In this document: positions 55,329 to 63,780 of the stretch, in pieces | Layout: every line of letters begins with the position of its first letter | How positions within the stretch are numbered: the first letter of the stretch is position 1 | From: Candidatus Bathyoplasma sp. NZ | GTDB lineage: Bacteria > Bacillota_I > Bacilli_A > MAG-NZ | Reading direction: 5' to 3' | DNA: 64,000 nucleotides | NCBI GenBank assembly: GCA_013332095.1 | Contig: JABENI010000009.1 | Location: 1 to 64,000 of the forward strand | Made by a program: the position numbers and the translations under genes | The notes under the pieces: model-generated | Seen by the model: only the letters and a program-made list of their open reading frames with translations | Told to the model about the DNA's origin: nothing | The model's database searches: none

Positions 55329-56505
55329 AAAAATGATAGTAATCATGAAATTTAACTTCAAAAATTATATTAAATCAGCCCCTTTCAAACTTATAGCATT
55401 TATTGGAATAGTTTTAATATTAGGGTTATTCAATATTGACAAAATAACTGATTTATTTTCCACTGAACACGATCATAATATTATTATAATTAGTGAAAAT
55501 GGATACGATTTTTTAAGTGATGATAATTTATCTAATCTATCTAGCGATGAAATTAGTTATAAAATGGATAATAACAATAATAATGTAGATTATTATTTGC
55601 AAGAAATTAATAAATCAGAGCCGGATTATCAAGGTTTTTTATATTTAAATAGAGATACTAATAAAGTAGAATTATATTATTTAGATAAAATAGATATGGA
55701 GCATCAATCAAGTATTATAGCGACTTCAAATTATATTAATGAACAATTTACTTTAAATAACTTAGGGTATAGTCAGGAAGAAATAACAGAAATAACAGAT
55801 ACTGAAATATTAATTTATCCCCAAACTACCCATACCATAAGTAGTGCAATCGTTTCCATGATTGCTCCAATACTTATCTTTTTCATAGTTTTTATATATG
55901 TAACAAGTATTACCAACTCAATATTTGAAGAAAAAACATCTAAAATAAGTGAAACCTTATTATCATATGCGACTGGTATGGAAATTTTATTAGGTAAAAT
56001 TTTAGGGATATTTTTAGCTATACTACTTCATATGTTAATATTTACAGTAACGATATTTATTAGCAATTTGATATTTGTTAAATCAGACATGCTAGTAACT
56101 ATATTTGCTTCATTAGATATTAAATTATTAATTATGGTGATAAGCATTATTGTATTTGCATATCTTAATTTTGCTTTTATAACCGCAGCATTTGTTTCAA
56201 AAGCTGAAGATATACAGGATGGATTTTCAACTACAATAATTCAAATGCTACTGTTGGTGATTTCTTTTTATATATCGTTTTTTCTAGGAATGAATTTTAG
56301 CGAAAATATAGCTGCGATAATAAGTTATATCCCTGTTATATCAGTTTTCAGTAATATTACTTACATTATTAATGTTGATTTAGCATGGCTTCAAATAATA
56401 AGAATAATTATTTTGAATAGCATTTATTTAGTAATAATTGCAATTACTTGTGCTAGAATGTTTGAGAGAAGAATAGCGGGAAATGCAAAAAAAAGACGTA
56501 AATAA
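55321..56505 (+). CDS. ABC-2 permease of the peptide exporter (NatB-like)
   Basis: A 394-residue membrane protein with one N-terminal helix, a ~150-residue external domain (LSDDNLSNLSSDEISY...) and five or six helices from ~170. The family block EEKTSKISETLLSYATGMEILLGK lies between the second and third helix. NatB/YhaP-like ABC-2 family. It is intact here and decayed at 42925-43841; shorter scraps occur at 39.87, 42.2 and 59.28 kb. ATG overlaps the ATPase end and has AAGGAG upstream. Confidence 0.8.
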   Translation: MNKKMIVIMKFNFKNYIKSAPFKLIAFIGIVLILGLFNIDKITDLFSTEHDHNIIIISENGYDFLSDDNLSNLSSDEISYKMDNNNNNVDYYLQEINKSEPDYQGFLYLNRDTNKVELYYLDKIDMEHQSSIIATSNYINEQFTLNNLGYSQEEITEITDTEILIYPQTTHTISSAIVSMIAPILIFFIVFIYVTSITNSIFEEKTSKISETLLSYATGMEILLGKILGIFLAILLHMLIFTVTIFISNLIFVKSDMLVTIFASLDIKLLIMVISIIVFAYLNFAFITAAFVSKAEDIQDGFSTTIIQMLLLVISFYISFFLGMNFSENIAAIISYIPVISVFSNITYIINVDLAWLQIIRIIILNSIYLVIIAITCARMFERRIAGNAKKRRK

Positions 56506-56559
56506 ATTATAGATGAAAAAAAATTAATAATTATTTTTTTTAGGACAAAAATAATAAGA

Positions 56560-57012
56560 ATTATATTGAATTATCTGTGTTTTGTGAAATAGGCAATTAG
56601 TTTATAATGAAATTTGAAATATTGGATATACTTATGCTGAATCGGAATCAGTTGAAATTACGATTAAAATTTTTAGAAAATATGAAAATTTAATTGAATT
56701 TGGATCTGTGTTTGATATCAGAATAAAAAGATTTATGATTATCTTTGAATTTGTATAATCTTGTTTACTAAAACTAATGGCAAAAGAAGAGTTATTTGAT
56801 AGACAACATAATCTTATCAGCAACAGTTACTTGATTGATTCAAGTTGCGTAGATTATATTAATCATCTAACATTATTTCCAGCTAATTTTGCTAGTATTA
56901 CAGACATAAAAAATTCATTAATTGTGTTTAAAAACTTTAGTTAAAAATAATTTTTATCATCCACAAATGATTTTTTTGCTTTATGATATATAAATTAAGA
57001 GGAGGTAATAGT
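56560..57012 (+). pseudogene. Duplicated relic frames before DUF4177 copy 2
   Basis: Two broken frames: 56630-56757 (ESVEITIKIFRKYENLIEFG, ending with RFMIIFEFV) and a clean 55-codon frame at 56777-56944 (MAKEELFDRQHNLISNSYLI, ending IVFKNFS) that has no ribosome site. The corresponding stretch at 47.9-48.2 kb is frame-broken. They look like the two halves of one decayed gene of unknown type. Confidence 0.4.
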
Positions 57013-57147
57013 ATGAAAGAATATAAAATGGTTCATAAAGGTCTTCGTGGAATGAAAAAATTGGAAAAGATATTAAATGAATTAGCAAACGATGGATGGA
57101 AGTTAATTACAACAGATTTTAATTTTCTGTATCTAGAGAAAAATTAA
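57013..57147 (+). CDS. DUF4177-family small protein, copy 2
   Basis: 44 residues, MKEYKMVHKGLRGMKKLEK, LNELANDGW and FLYLEKN. Close paralogue of 48278 with the same GAGGAGG ribosome site and the same downstream hairpin. Retention of both frames within otherwise decayed duplicated sequence suggests that the peptide is under selection. Confidence 0.7.
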   Translation: MKEYKMVHKGLRGMKKLEKILNELANDGWKLITTDFNFLYLEKN

Positions 57148-57195
57148 TTTATTTTCATTATGTAAATATAATATAGGGAAGCAATGAAATTAACA

Positions 57196-57226
57196 AAAAA
57201 TTGGAATTTAAATATTCCAATTTTTT
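57196..57226 (+). terminator. Terminator after DUF4177 copy 2
   Basis: AAAAATTGGAAT / ATTCCAATTTTT with a short loop and following T residues. Confidence 0.85.
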
Positions 57227-58543
57227 TAAATAGTTAAAAAAGGGAATCTGATAATAAGCATAACTGACTGTGGGGCATGTTAAATTGTTTTATAGACTAT
57301 TCCAAATTTTAGTGAATTAAAAAAATCACACAGAATTGGTAGAAAAAAGATAAAACATATTTACGAAATTATTATAATATAAGGCAAAACTAGAAACAGA
57401 ATTTCTGAATTAGATGAGTTTATTATGTTTTAGATGATATTTATACTTAACAATATGTATTGGAATTTACCGATAATAAAGTATAAATATCAGTAAAAAA
57501 AATGAACCAAAAAAGGAAATATAAGAAGGCTAATAAAGGAATGTTTCCTCCCGTATTTTCAAGTATCATTTTATCTTTAATGCGGTAAGATTTTCCTGTT
57601 ATCTTTATTATATAATTATGTTAAAGCAATCTATCACTGTTGCAGTTGCAACTATTACTCATCAAATACTTCGGTCGATTTTGAAAAGTTTTAATTTCTA
57701 GTTATAATTATAGATTTTTTTTGAAATCCCTAGAGTAGATAATCCTCAGCTAACTGTGTTAGTCTGTGGGCACTTTCCAATTTGTTAAATAAATAACTTG
57801 AATTTTGAAGGAATCTATTCCGATTAGTCGAAAACTAATTGATTAGCAAAGAAATATAAATACCATAAAAATCTATGATATATCGTAGATTTTTTCTTTT
57901 GCTTTTGAAGAAATGATATTTATAATGAAGAAAAAATTTATAGGCTTTGAGTAACAAAAGTTGGATATAACAGAATTAAATAAAAATCAAAAAAAACAAA
58001 TATCACAACAAGTTGATATATTGCTTTTAGTGTCAAGAAAGAGATATTGTAATTATTAATTGGCTAAAAGATTTTCATACAAATTAGCAAAAGCGGATAG
58101 CAACTTAAATCAAGCAATTATACTAGCACATCAAAGAAAAATTAAGGAAGTAAATATATAGATTTAAAAGATTAATTGGTGAGGGAGGAGGTATGGTAAT
58201 AGTTGAATTTATTAAGTTGAAAAAGAAAGACATTACGCGATTAAGGGTGCTATGGACTAGGGATTGAGAGAAGATAAAATAGAATATAAAATAATCACTA
58301 AAAAACTTGAAAAATTTTTAAGAAATAGGACTGAAAAAATCAAATATTTAGAAAAAAATTTGCCAAATAAGAAAAGGAAGAATAACTTTGTAATTGCAAT
58401 TTCAGCAAATTTGTTGTATCTCATATTAACTAATTGAGTTTAAAATATGTCTTTCAAAATAATAATATAATGAGTTAACAAAGAAATATTCACATTGTAA
58501 AATAATTTATAATTTAAACCTTAAATAAGTATTTGTCATTTTA
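57227..58543 (+). other. 1.3-kb gene-poor region with relics
   Basis: 57230-57900 shows no coding signal. 57960-58160 carries a relic MDITELNKNQKKQISQQVDI that continues after a break as AKADSNLNQAIILAHQRKIK; its partner is at 48590. 58264-58437 is a clean TTG-started frame of 57 codons (LREDKIEYKIITKKLEKFL, then a membrane tail NFVIAISANLLYLILTN) without a ribosome site, probably the tail of a lost gene. Confidence 0.45.
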
Positions 58544-58588
58544 TGTCGAATGAAATAAATAGCAAAATTTGGTAATTTGTTGTATAAT
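58544..58588 (+). promoter_or_regulatory. Spo0A-box promoter D, before the tandem peptide array
   Basis: TGTCGAA (58544-58550) and TATAAT (58583-58588), 39 nt apart, with the shared AATTTGGTAATTTG-type spacer. It reads into the tandem array beginning at 58.9 kb. Confidence 0.6.
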
Positions 58589-59013
58589 TATAACGAGAAA
58601 TAAAAAAACGAATTCAAAATAATATTAGAAGAATAAAAATGAATTTCTAAAAAATTATCATATGTAAAAATAAGATTTAATAATAATATTTTTGTAAATA
58701 AGTTGTTTGAGACTACTTATTGATAATAGAATTATGACCAAGTTTAGAAATATTCAGATAATATTTCAATAAAAAATTGAATTTAACTTTATCGACAACA
58801 TTTGTTTTACATACATAAGATCATTTTTGAAAAATGCTATTTTTGTAACTGCTACATTAAGTTTAAAATTATAGAAAATAAGTTTTTAAAGTTGAAAAAT
58901 TTTAAGATTAATGATGCTGAAAATATTGATTCACTATAAGTGGGTGCCCTAATAACGCATCGTATTTGTAGCAGTTATTTAAATATAAAAATTTGAGGAG
59001 GGAGGTAATAAAA

Positions 59014-59136
59014 TTGATTAATTTTAAGTTTAATGAAGTTAAAAGCGTTCATGCTCCATTCAGTTTTTGAATTTGGCCAGGATTGGGATTGTTTCTTGCA
59101 GTATGTGGTGCATTGGGGTCAATAATGACACCTTAA
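59014..59136 (+). pseudogene. Precursor peptide 5 with an in-frame TGA
   Basis: TTG start behind GGGAGG. MINFKFNEVKSVHAPFSF, then TGA at 59068-59070, then IWPGLGLFLAVCGALGSIMTP. The paralogue at 61886 has TGG (Trp) at this codon, so one G-to-A change has truncated this copy, or it is read through. A GTTAAAAGAGC.. hairpin follows at 59147-59174. Confidence 0.7.
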
Positions 59137-59174
59137 TTAGATTTTTGTTAAAAGAGCTTAAAAACCCTTTTAAC

Positions 59175-59560
59175 TTTATTATATTCAAATGAAATAAATA
59201 TCATAACGATTTACCTGTATTAAAAGAAAATACCTGAAAATAAAATAGTAAAAATTATAGATGAAAATGATTAGGATTTTTTAAATGACAATTATTTATT
59301 TAATCTATTTAACGATGAAATTAACTACCAAACAAACATTACAATAATAATATAGACCATTATTTGTATAAAATTAAAAAATCAGAGAATGATTATCACG
59401 GAGTTTCATATTTAGATAAAGATGTCAATAAAAGAAAATTATATTATTTAGAATGATAGATATGAATAATTAATCAAGGATTATAGAAATTTCAAAATAC
59501 ACTATAGCAATTTATTTTAAGTAATTTAGGAGATAACATAAAAGAAATTGAGTTTAAGAT
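59175..59560 (+). pseudogene. Exporter ATPase-permease relic in array unit 1
   Basis: The ATPase start (KYHNDLPVLKENT-type, IPENKIVKIIDEND, 59190-59272) is fused to permease remnants (FLNDNYLFNLFNDEIN near 59278, ending KENYII near 59450). The same ATPase-to-permease deletion type is seen at 39.8 and 42.9 kb. Confidence 0.55.
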
Positions 59561-59787
59561 TATTGGCAATATTTATTTGCCATATAAAGTAGTTTTTTGA
59601 TAAATGATATTGTTTAACTGCTATATTAATTTTAAAATTGTAGAAAATAAAGTTCTAAAGTTGAAAAATTTTAAAGTTAGTGATGCTGAAAATATTAATT
59701 AATCGTAAGTTGGTGCTTTAATGATAGGCACGGTATTTGTAGCAATAGCAGTTATAAATAATAAATGTAGGAAAAGAGGTGGTAAAA

Positions 59788-59931
59788 TTGAATAATTTTC
59801 AGTTTGATGATGTTGAAAGTATTGATGTAGCAGGTAATTGTCGTGTTTGGTTAAATATTGTGGCTGGGATATTAGCTGGTATTCTTGTTGGAACAATTGT
59901 TGTAATTGGAGGAGCAATTATAGGAACTTAA
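59788..59931 (+). CDS. Precursor peptide 6 (47 aa)
   Basis: TTG start behind AAGAGGTGG. Leader MNNFQFDDVESIDVAG, core NCRVWLNIVAGILAGILVG then TIVVIGGAIIGT. It belongs to the sub-group with a Cys close to the leader end (GNCRVW/GSCSFW), shared with 60748. The core is rich in GxxxG spacing, typical of helix packing in membranes. Confidence 0.75.
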   Translation: MNNFQFDDVESIDVAGNCRVWLNIVAGILAGILVGTIVVIGGAIIGT

Positions 59932-59941
59932 TTAGATTTTT

Positions 59942-59968
59942 GTTAAAAGGACTTTTAGTCCTTTTAAC
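59942..59968 (+). terminator. Perfect hairpin after peptide 6
   Basis: GTTAAAAGGAC / GTCCTTTTAAC with a 5-nt loop, followed by TTTATT. This is the best preserved copy of the post-peptide hairpin. Confidence 0.85.
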
Positions 59969-59989
59969 TTTATTATATCTAAATTAAAA

Positions 59990-60480
59990 AAATAATTATA
60001 TTAATAATTAAAATAAATACTATAATGATTTTAATCTATTAGAAAGTATCAACATAAAAATAACTGAAAATAAGATAGTAGGAATTATGGATAAAAATGA
60101 TGTTGGGAAAATCACATTAATAAAATCTGTATTAAATGTACTTAATAATTATACTGGTGAAATAAAATTTGAAAATGAATCAAAGTAATACGAACATATT
60201 CCAGAAGAAAGAGGATTGTATATAAATTATTTTTAACTTCTTTATTTTTATTATATTGTTAATATCTAAAGATTTAGATTATATACTCTGTATGAAACAA
60301 TTAATTATATATTTTATATTAATTTAATCGTAATTATTTTTAATAGCAATATATTTTACGAATATGATGCTACTGTATTTTATCATCTCATTTAAATGCA
60401 GACAATTTATATAAAAAGACACTAGTATTTTTGCTTAATATGTTTAATTAATTAGGAATGTTAAGAAAAATAAATATTTA
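59990..60480 (+). pseudogene. ATPase 5' relic fused to M50 3' relic (unit 2)
   Basis: ATPase codons up to IPEERGLY (60190-60225) are joined directly to M50 sequence equivalent to 41184 onward (LIVIIFNSNIFYEYD-type near 60325-60370, SSHLNADNLY near 60385-60410). The joint TTGTATATAAATTATTTTTAA is the same in units 2-5. Confidence 0.7.
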
Positions 60481-60747
60481 ATTTAGTTTAGGCTGTATCA
60501 TAAAAAAATTTGAGTTCAACGTTATCGGGAATATTTATTTTCCGTATGAAAGTTGTTTTTTAATAAATGATATTTTTGTAATTGCACATTAAGTTTAAAA
60601 TTATAGAAAATAAGGTTCTAAAGTTGAAAAAATTTAAGGTTAATGATGCTGAAATATTGATTCACCATGTAACGTTGGTACTTTAATAGAGGCGTGGTAT
60701 TTGTAGCAATTATTTGAATATAAAAATTTTGGAAAGGAGGTACGAAA

Positions 60748-60891
60748 ATGAAAAATTTTAAGTTTAATGATGTTGAAAGTATTGATATACCAGGTAGTTG
60801 TAGCTTTTGGTTAACTTTTTTGGGTGGTATATTAATTGGTATTATTGTTGCAGGAGTTGCAGGAGGTATAATAGTAATGACAGTAACTTAA
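60748..60891 (+). CDS. Precursor peptide 7 (47 aa)
   Basis: ATG start behind GGAAAGGAGG. Leader MKNFKFNDVESIDIPG, core SCSFWLTFLGGILIGIIVAG then VAGGIIVMTVT. Closest to peptide 6. The downstream hairpin is reduced (GTTAAAAGTACTT), so only this copy lacks a good terminator. Confidence 0.75.
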   Translation: MKNFKFNDVESIDIPGSCSFWLTFLGGILIGIIVAGVAGGIIVMTVT

Positions 60892-60939
60892 TGAGATTTT
60901 TGTTAAAAGTACTTAAATAACTTTATTACATTCAAATGA

Positions 60940-61625
60940 AATAAATAATTATATTAATAACTAATAATTTAAATAAATACTACGATGATTTTAATATATT
61001 AAAAGATACACAGATATAAAAACATTTGAAAATAAGATAGTAGGAGTTATAGGTGAAATGATGCGGGAAAAACTAGATTAATAAAATCTATATCAAATGT
61101 ACTTAATAATTATATTGATGAAATAAAATTTGAAAATAAATTAAAGTCATACTGATATATTACAGAAAAAAGAAGATTGTATTCAAATTATTTTTCACTT
61201 CTTTATTAGTATCATATTGTACTATCTAAAAATATAGATTATATACTCTGCATGAAACAATTGATTATATATTTTATAGCAATTTGATCGTAATTATTTT
61301 TAATAGCAATGTATGTTTCGGATACGATGGCTACTGGATTTTATCATCTTATTTAAATGTAGAAAATTTATATGAAAAGTCAATAGAATATTTGCTTAAT
61401 AGTTATAGATTTGAAAAATCAACATTTTATTTAAACTTTATGGACAATCGTAATTATTTTTAGAATTATATTTTGGAGTTTTATATTATAGCTGATTTAT
61501 TAAGTATAAGGCCCTTCAATATTTCATCAAATTATATTTATTTTATAATATATTTATGTTGCTTTATATTTTTGCTAAAATGTTTAATTAGGAATATTAA
61601 GAAAAATAAATATTTAATTCAATTT
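60940..61625 (+). pseudogene. ATPase 5' relic fused to M50 3' relic (unit 3)
   Basis: Starts NNLNKYYDDFNILKD (60960-61005), breaks near the P-loop, reaches the same joint at about 61175-61190, and continues with M50 codons (GYWILSSYLNVENLYEKS near 61330-61385, then the last helix near 61500-61600). This is the longest M50 relic of the array. Confidence 0.7.
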
Positions 61626-61885
61626 ATGCAATATCATAAAAAAATTTGAGTTTAATGTTATTGGAAGTACTTATTTTCCATAATAAAAGTTGTTTTTTGA
61701 AAAATGCTATTTTTGTAACTGCTACATTAAGTTTAAAATTATAGAAAATAAGTTTTTAAAGTTGAAAAATTTTAAAATTAATGATGCTGAAAATATTGAC
61801 TCACTATGTAAGTGGGTGCTTTAATAACGCATCGTATTTGTAGCAGTTATTTAAATATAAAAATTTGAGAAAGGAGGTACTAAAA

Positions 61886-62008
61886 TTGATTAATTTTAAG
61901 TTTAATGAAGTTAAAAGCGTTCATGCTCCATTCCTTTTTTGGGTTGGGCCAGCAATGCGATTGTTTCTTGCAGCATGTGGTGCATTGGGAGCACTAATAA
62001 CACCTTAA
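61886..62008 (+). CDS. Precursor peptide 8 (40 aa)
   Basis: TTG start behind GAAAGGAGG. Leader MINFKFNEVKSVHAP, core FLFWVGPAMRLFLAACGALG then ALITP. It is the intact version of peptide 5 and forms a distinct sub-family (NEVKSVHAP leader, shorter core, Pro end). A hairpin follows at 62019-62043. Confidence 0.75.
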   Translation: MINFKFNEVKSVHAPFLFWVGPAMRLFLAACGALGALITP

Positions 62009-62044
62009 TTAGATTTTTGTTAAAAGGACTTAAAAATCCTTTAA

Positions 62045-62710
62045 AAGAAATAGTTATACTGATAATTAGTAATTTAAATAAATACTATAATGACTTTCCT
62101 GCATTAAAAGATATCAGCGTAAAACATCTGAAAATAAAATAGTAAAAACTATGGGTGAAAATAATACTGGAAAACCTACATTTAAAGTACACATCAAATA
62201 CAATTAATGATTTACTATGAAATAAAATTAGAAAATGAATCAAAGTCATATGAATACATTTCAGAAGAAAGAGGAAAGTATATAAATTATTTTTAACTTC
62301 TTTATACGTATCTATTGTTACTATCCAAAAATTTAAGATTATATAATTTGTATGAACAATTAATTGTATATTTTATATTAATTTGGTCGTAATTATTTTA
62401 AACAGCAATATATTTTACGAATATGATCCTACTGGATTTTATCATCTTATTTGGTATAGAAAATTTATATGAAATATTGATAGCATCTTTGCTTAATCGT
62501 TATAAATTCGAAAAATCAATATTTTATTTAAAATATATGGATTATCATTAGTTATTTTTATAATTATGATTTAGAATTTTATGATATTTTTGATTTATTA
62601 TAGTATAAAATCATTTAATGTTTCGCCAAATTATATTTATTTTATAATATCTTTATTTTTCTTTATATTTTTGTTTAATATATTTTATTAATTAGGAATA
62701 TTAAGAAAAA
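62045..62710 (+). pseudogene. ATPase 5' relic fused to M50 3' relic (unit 4)
   Basis: ATPase start IISNLNKYYNDFPALKDIS (62058-62115), frameshifts after the P-loop, joint at about 62283-62300, then M50 3' pieces to about 62690 with several indels. Confidence 0.65.
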
Positions 62711-62991
62711 TAAATATTTAATTCAATTTAGGCTATATCATAAAAAAATTGAGTTTAACTTCATTTGAAATATTTATTTTCCAGATGGAAGTTGTTTTTA
62801 ATAAATGCTTTTTTTGTAACTGCTACATTAAGTTTAAAATTATAGAAAATAAGGTTCTAAAATTGAAAGGTTTTATGATTAATGATGCTGAAAATATTGA
62901 TTTACCATATAAGTTTATGCTTTAATAGAGAGAGGCATGGTATTTGTAGCAGTTATTTTAATATAAAAATTTAGGGTAGAAGGTGCGAAAG

Positions 62992-63120
62992 TTGAAAAAT
63001 TTTAAATTTCAAGAAATTGAAAGTGTAGAGGTGCCGCTTGTTTGGTGGAAATGGATTATACTTGCTCCAATGGCTTGTTCTATTGTTGCAGGATGCATAA
63101 TAGCAGCAATTATAGTCTGA
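62992..63120 (+). CDS. Precursor peptide 9 (42 aa)
   Basis: TTG start behind TAGAAGG. Leader MKNFKFQEIESVEVP, core LVWWKWIILAPMACSIVAG then CIIAAIIV. The three Trp near the core start and two Cys recall peptides 2 and 3, i.e. the FKFQEIE sub-family. It ends in TGA, confirming TGA as a stop in this gene family. No hairpin follows; ATPase relic sequence begins right after the stop. Confidence 0.7.
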   Translation: MKNFKFQEIESVEVPLVWWKWIILAPMACSIVAGCIIAAIIV

Positions 63121-63780
63121 TTAATTTAAATAAAACTATAATGATTTACATGTATTAAAAAGTATTAGCATAGAAATACTTGAAAATAAGATAGTAGCAA
63201 TTATGAGTAAAAATGATATTGGAAAACTAAATTAGTAAATTGTGCATTAAATACAATTAACGATTATGCTGGTGAAATAAAATTTGAAAATGAAACAAAA
63301 TGATTTGGGTACATTCAAGAAAAAAGAGGAATGTATTCAAATTGTTTTTAGTTTCTTTATTTGTATCATATTGTTACTATTTAAAAATTTAAGATTATAG
63401 AATCTGTATCTAACAATTAATTATGTATTTTATGTCAATTTGATTGCAATTATTTTTAATTGCAATATATTTTACGAATATGATGCTACTGGATTTTATC
63501 ATCTCATTTAAATGTAGAAAATTTATATAAAAAATGCTATTATCATTGCCTAATAGTTATAAATTTGAAAAATCAACATTTTACTTAAACTATATGGATT
63601 GTCGTTAATTATTTTTAGAATTATATTTTGGAGTTTTATAGTGTATCTGATTTACTACAATATAAAATCATTTAATGTTTTGTCAAATTATATTTATTTT
63701 ATAATATGTTTATGTTTCTTTATATTTTTGTTTAATACGTTTTATTAATTAGAAATATTAAAAAAAATAAATATTTAATT
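63121..63780 (+). pseudogene. ATPase 5' relic fused to M50 3' relic (unit 5)
   Basis: ATPase scraps LHVLKSISIEILENKIVAIM (63148-63207, 20-residue match) and NTINDYAGEIKFENE (63250-63295) reach the common joint near 63340. M50 pieces follow to 63750, including the segment for the last two helices. The next leader and relic peptide start at about 63790 and run out of the window. Confidence 0.65.

Noticed and set aside
59068-59070. TGA read as tryptophan (Mollicutes code)
   Set aside because: TGA ends spoIIAA, spoVAD and the 62992 peptide, and Trp codons elsewhere are TGG.
61939-62142. Open frame of 67 codons overlapping peptide 8
   Set aside because: Out of frame with the peptide; it merely joins an overlap of the peptide gene to the ATPase relic and has no ribosome site.
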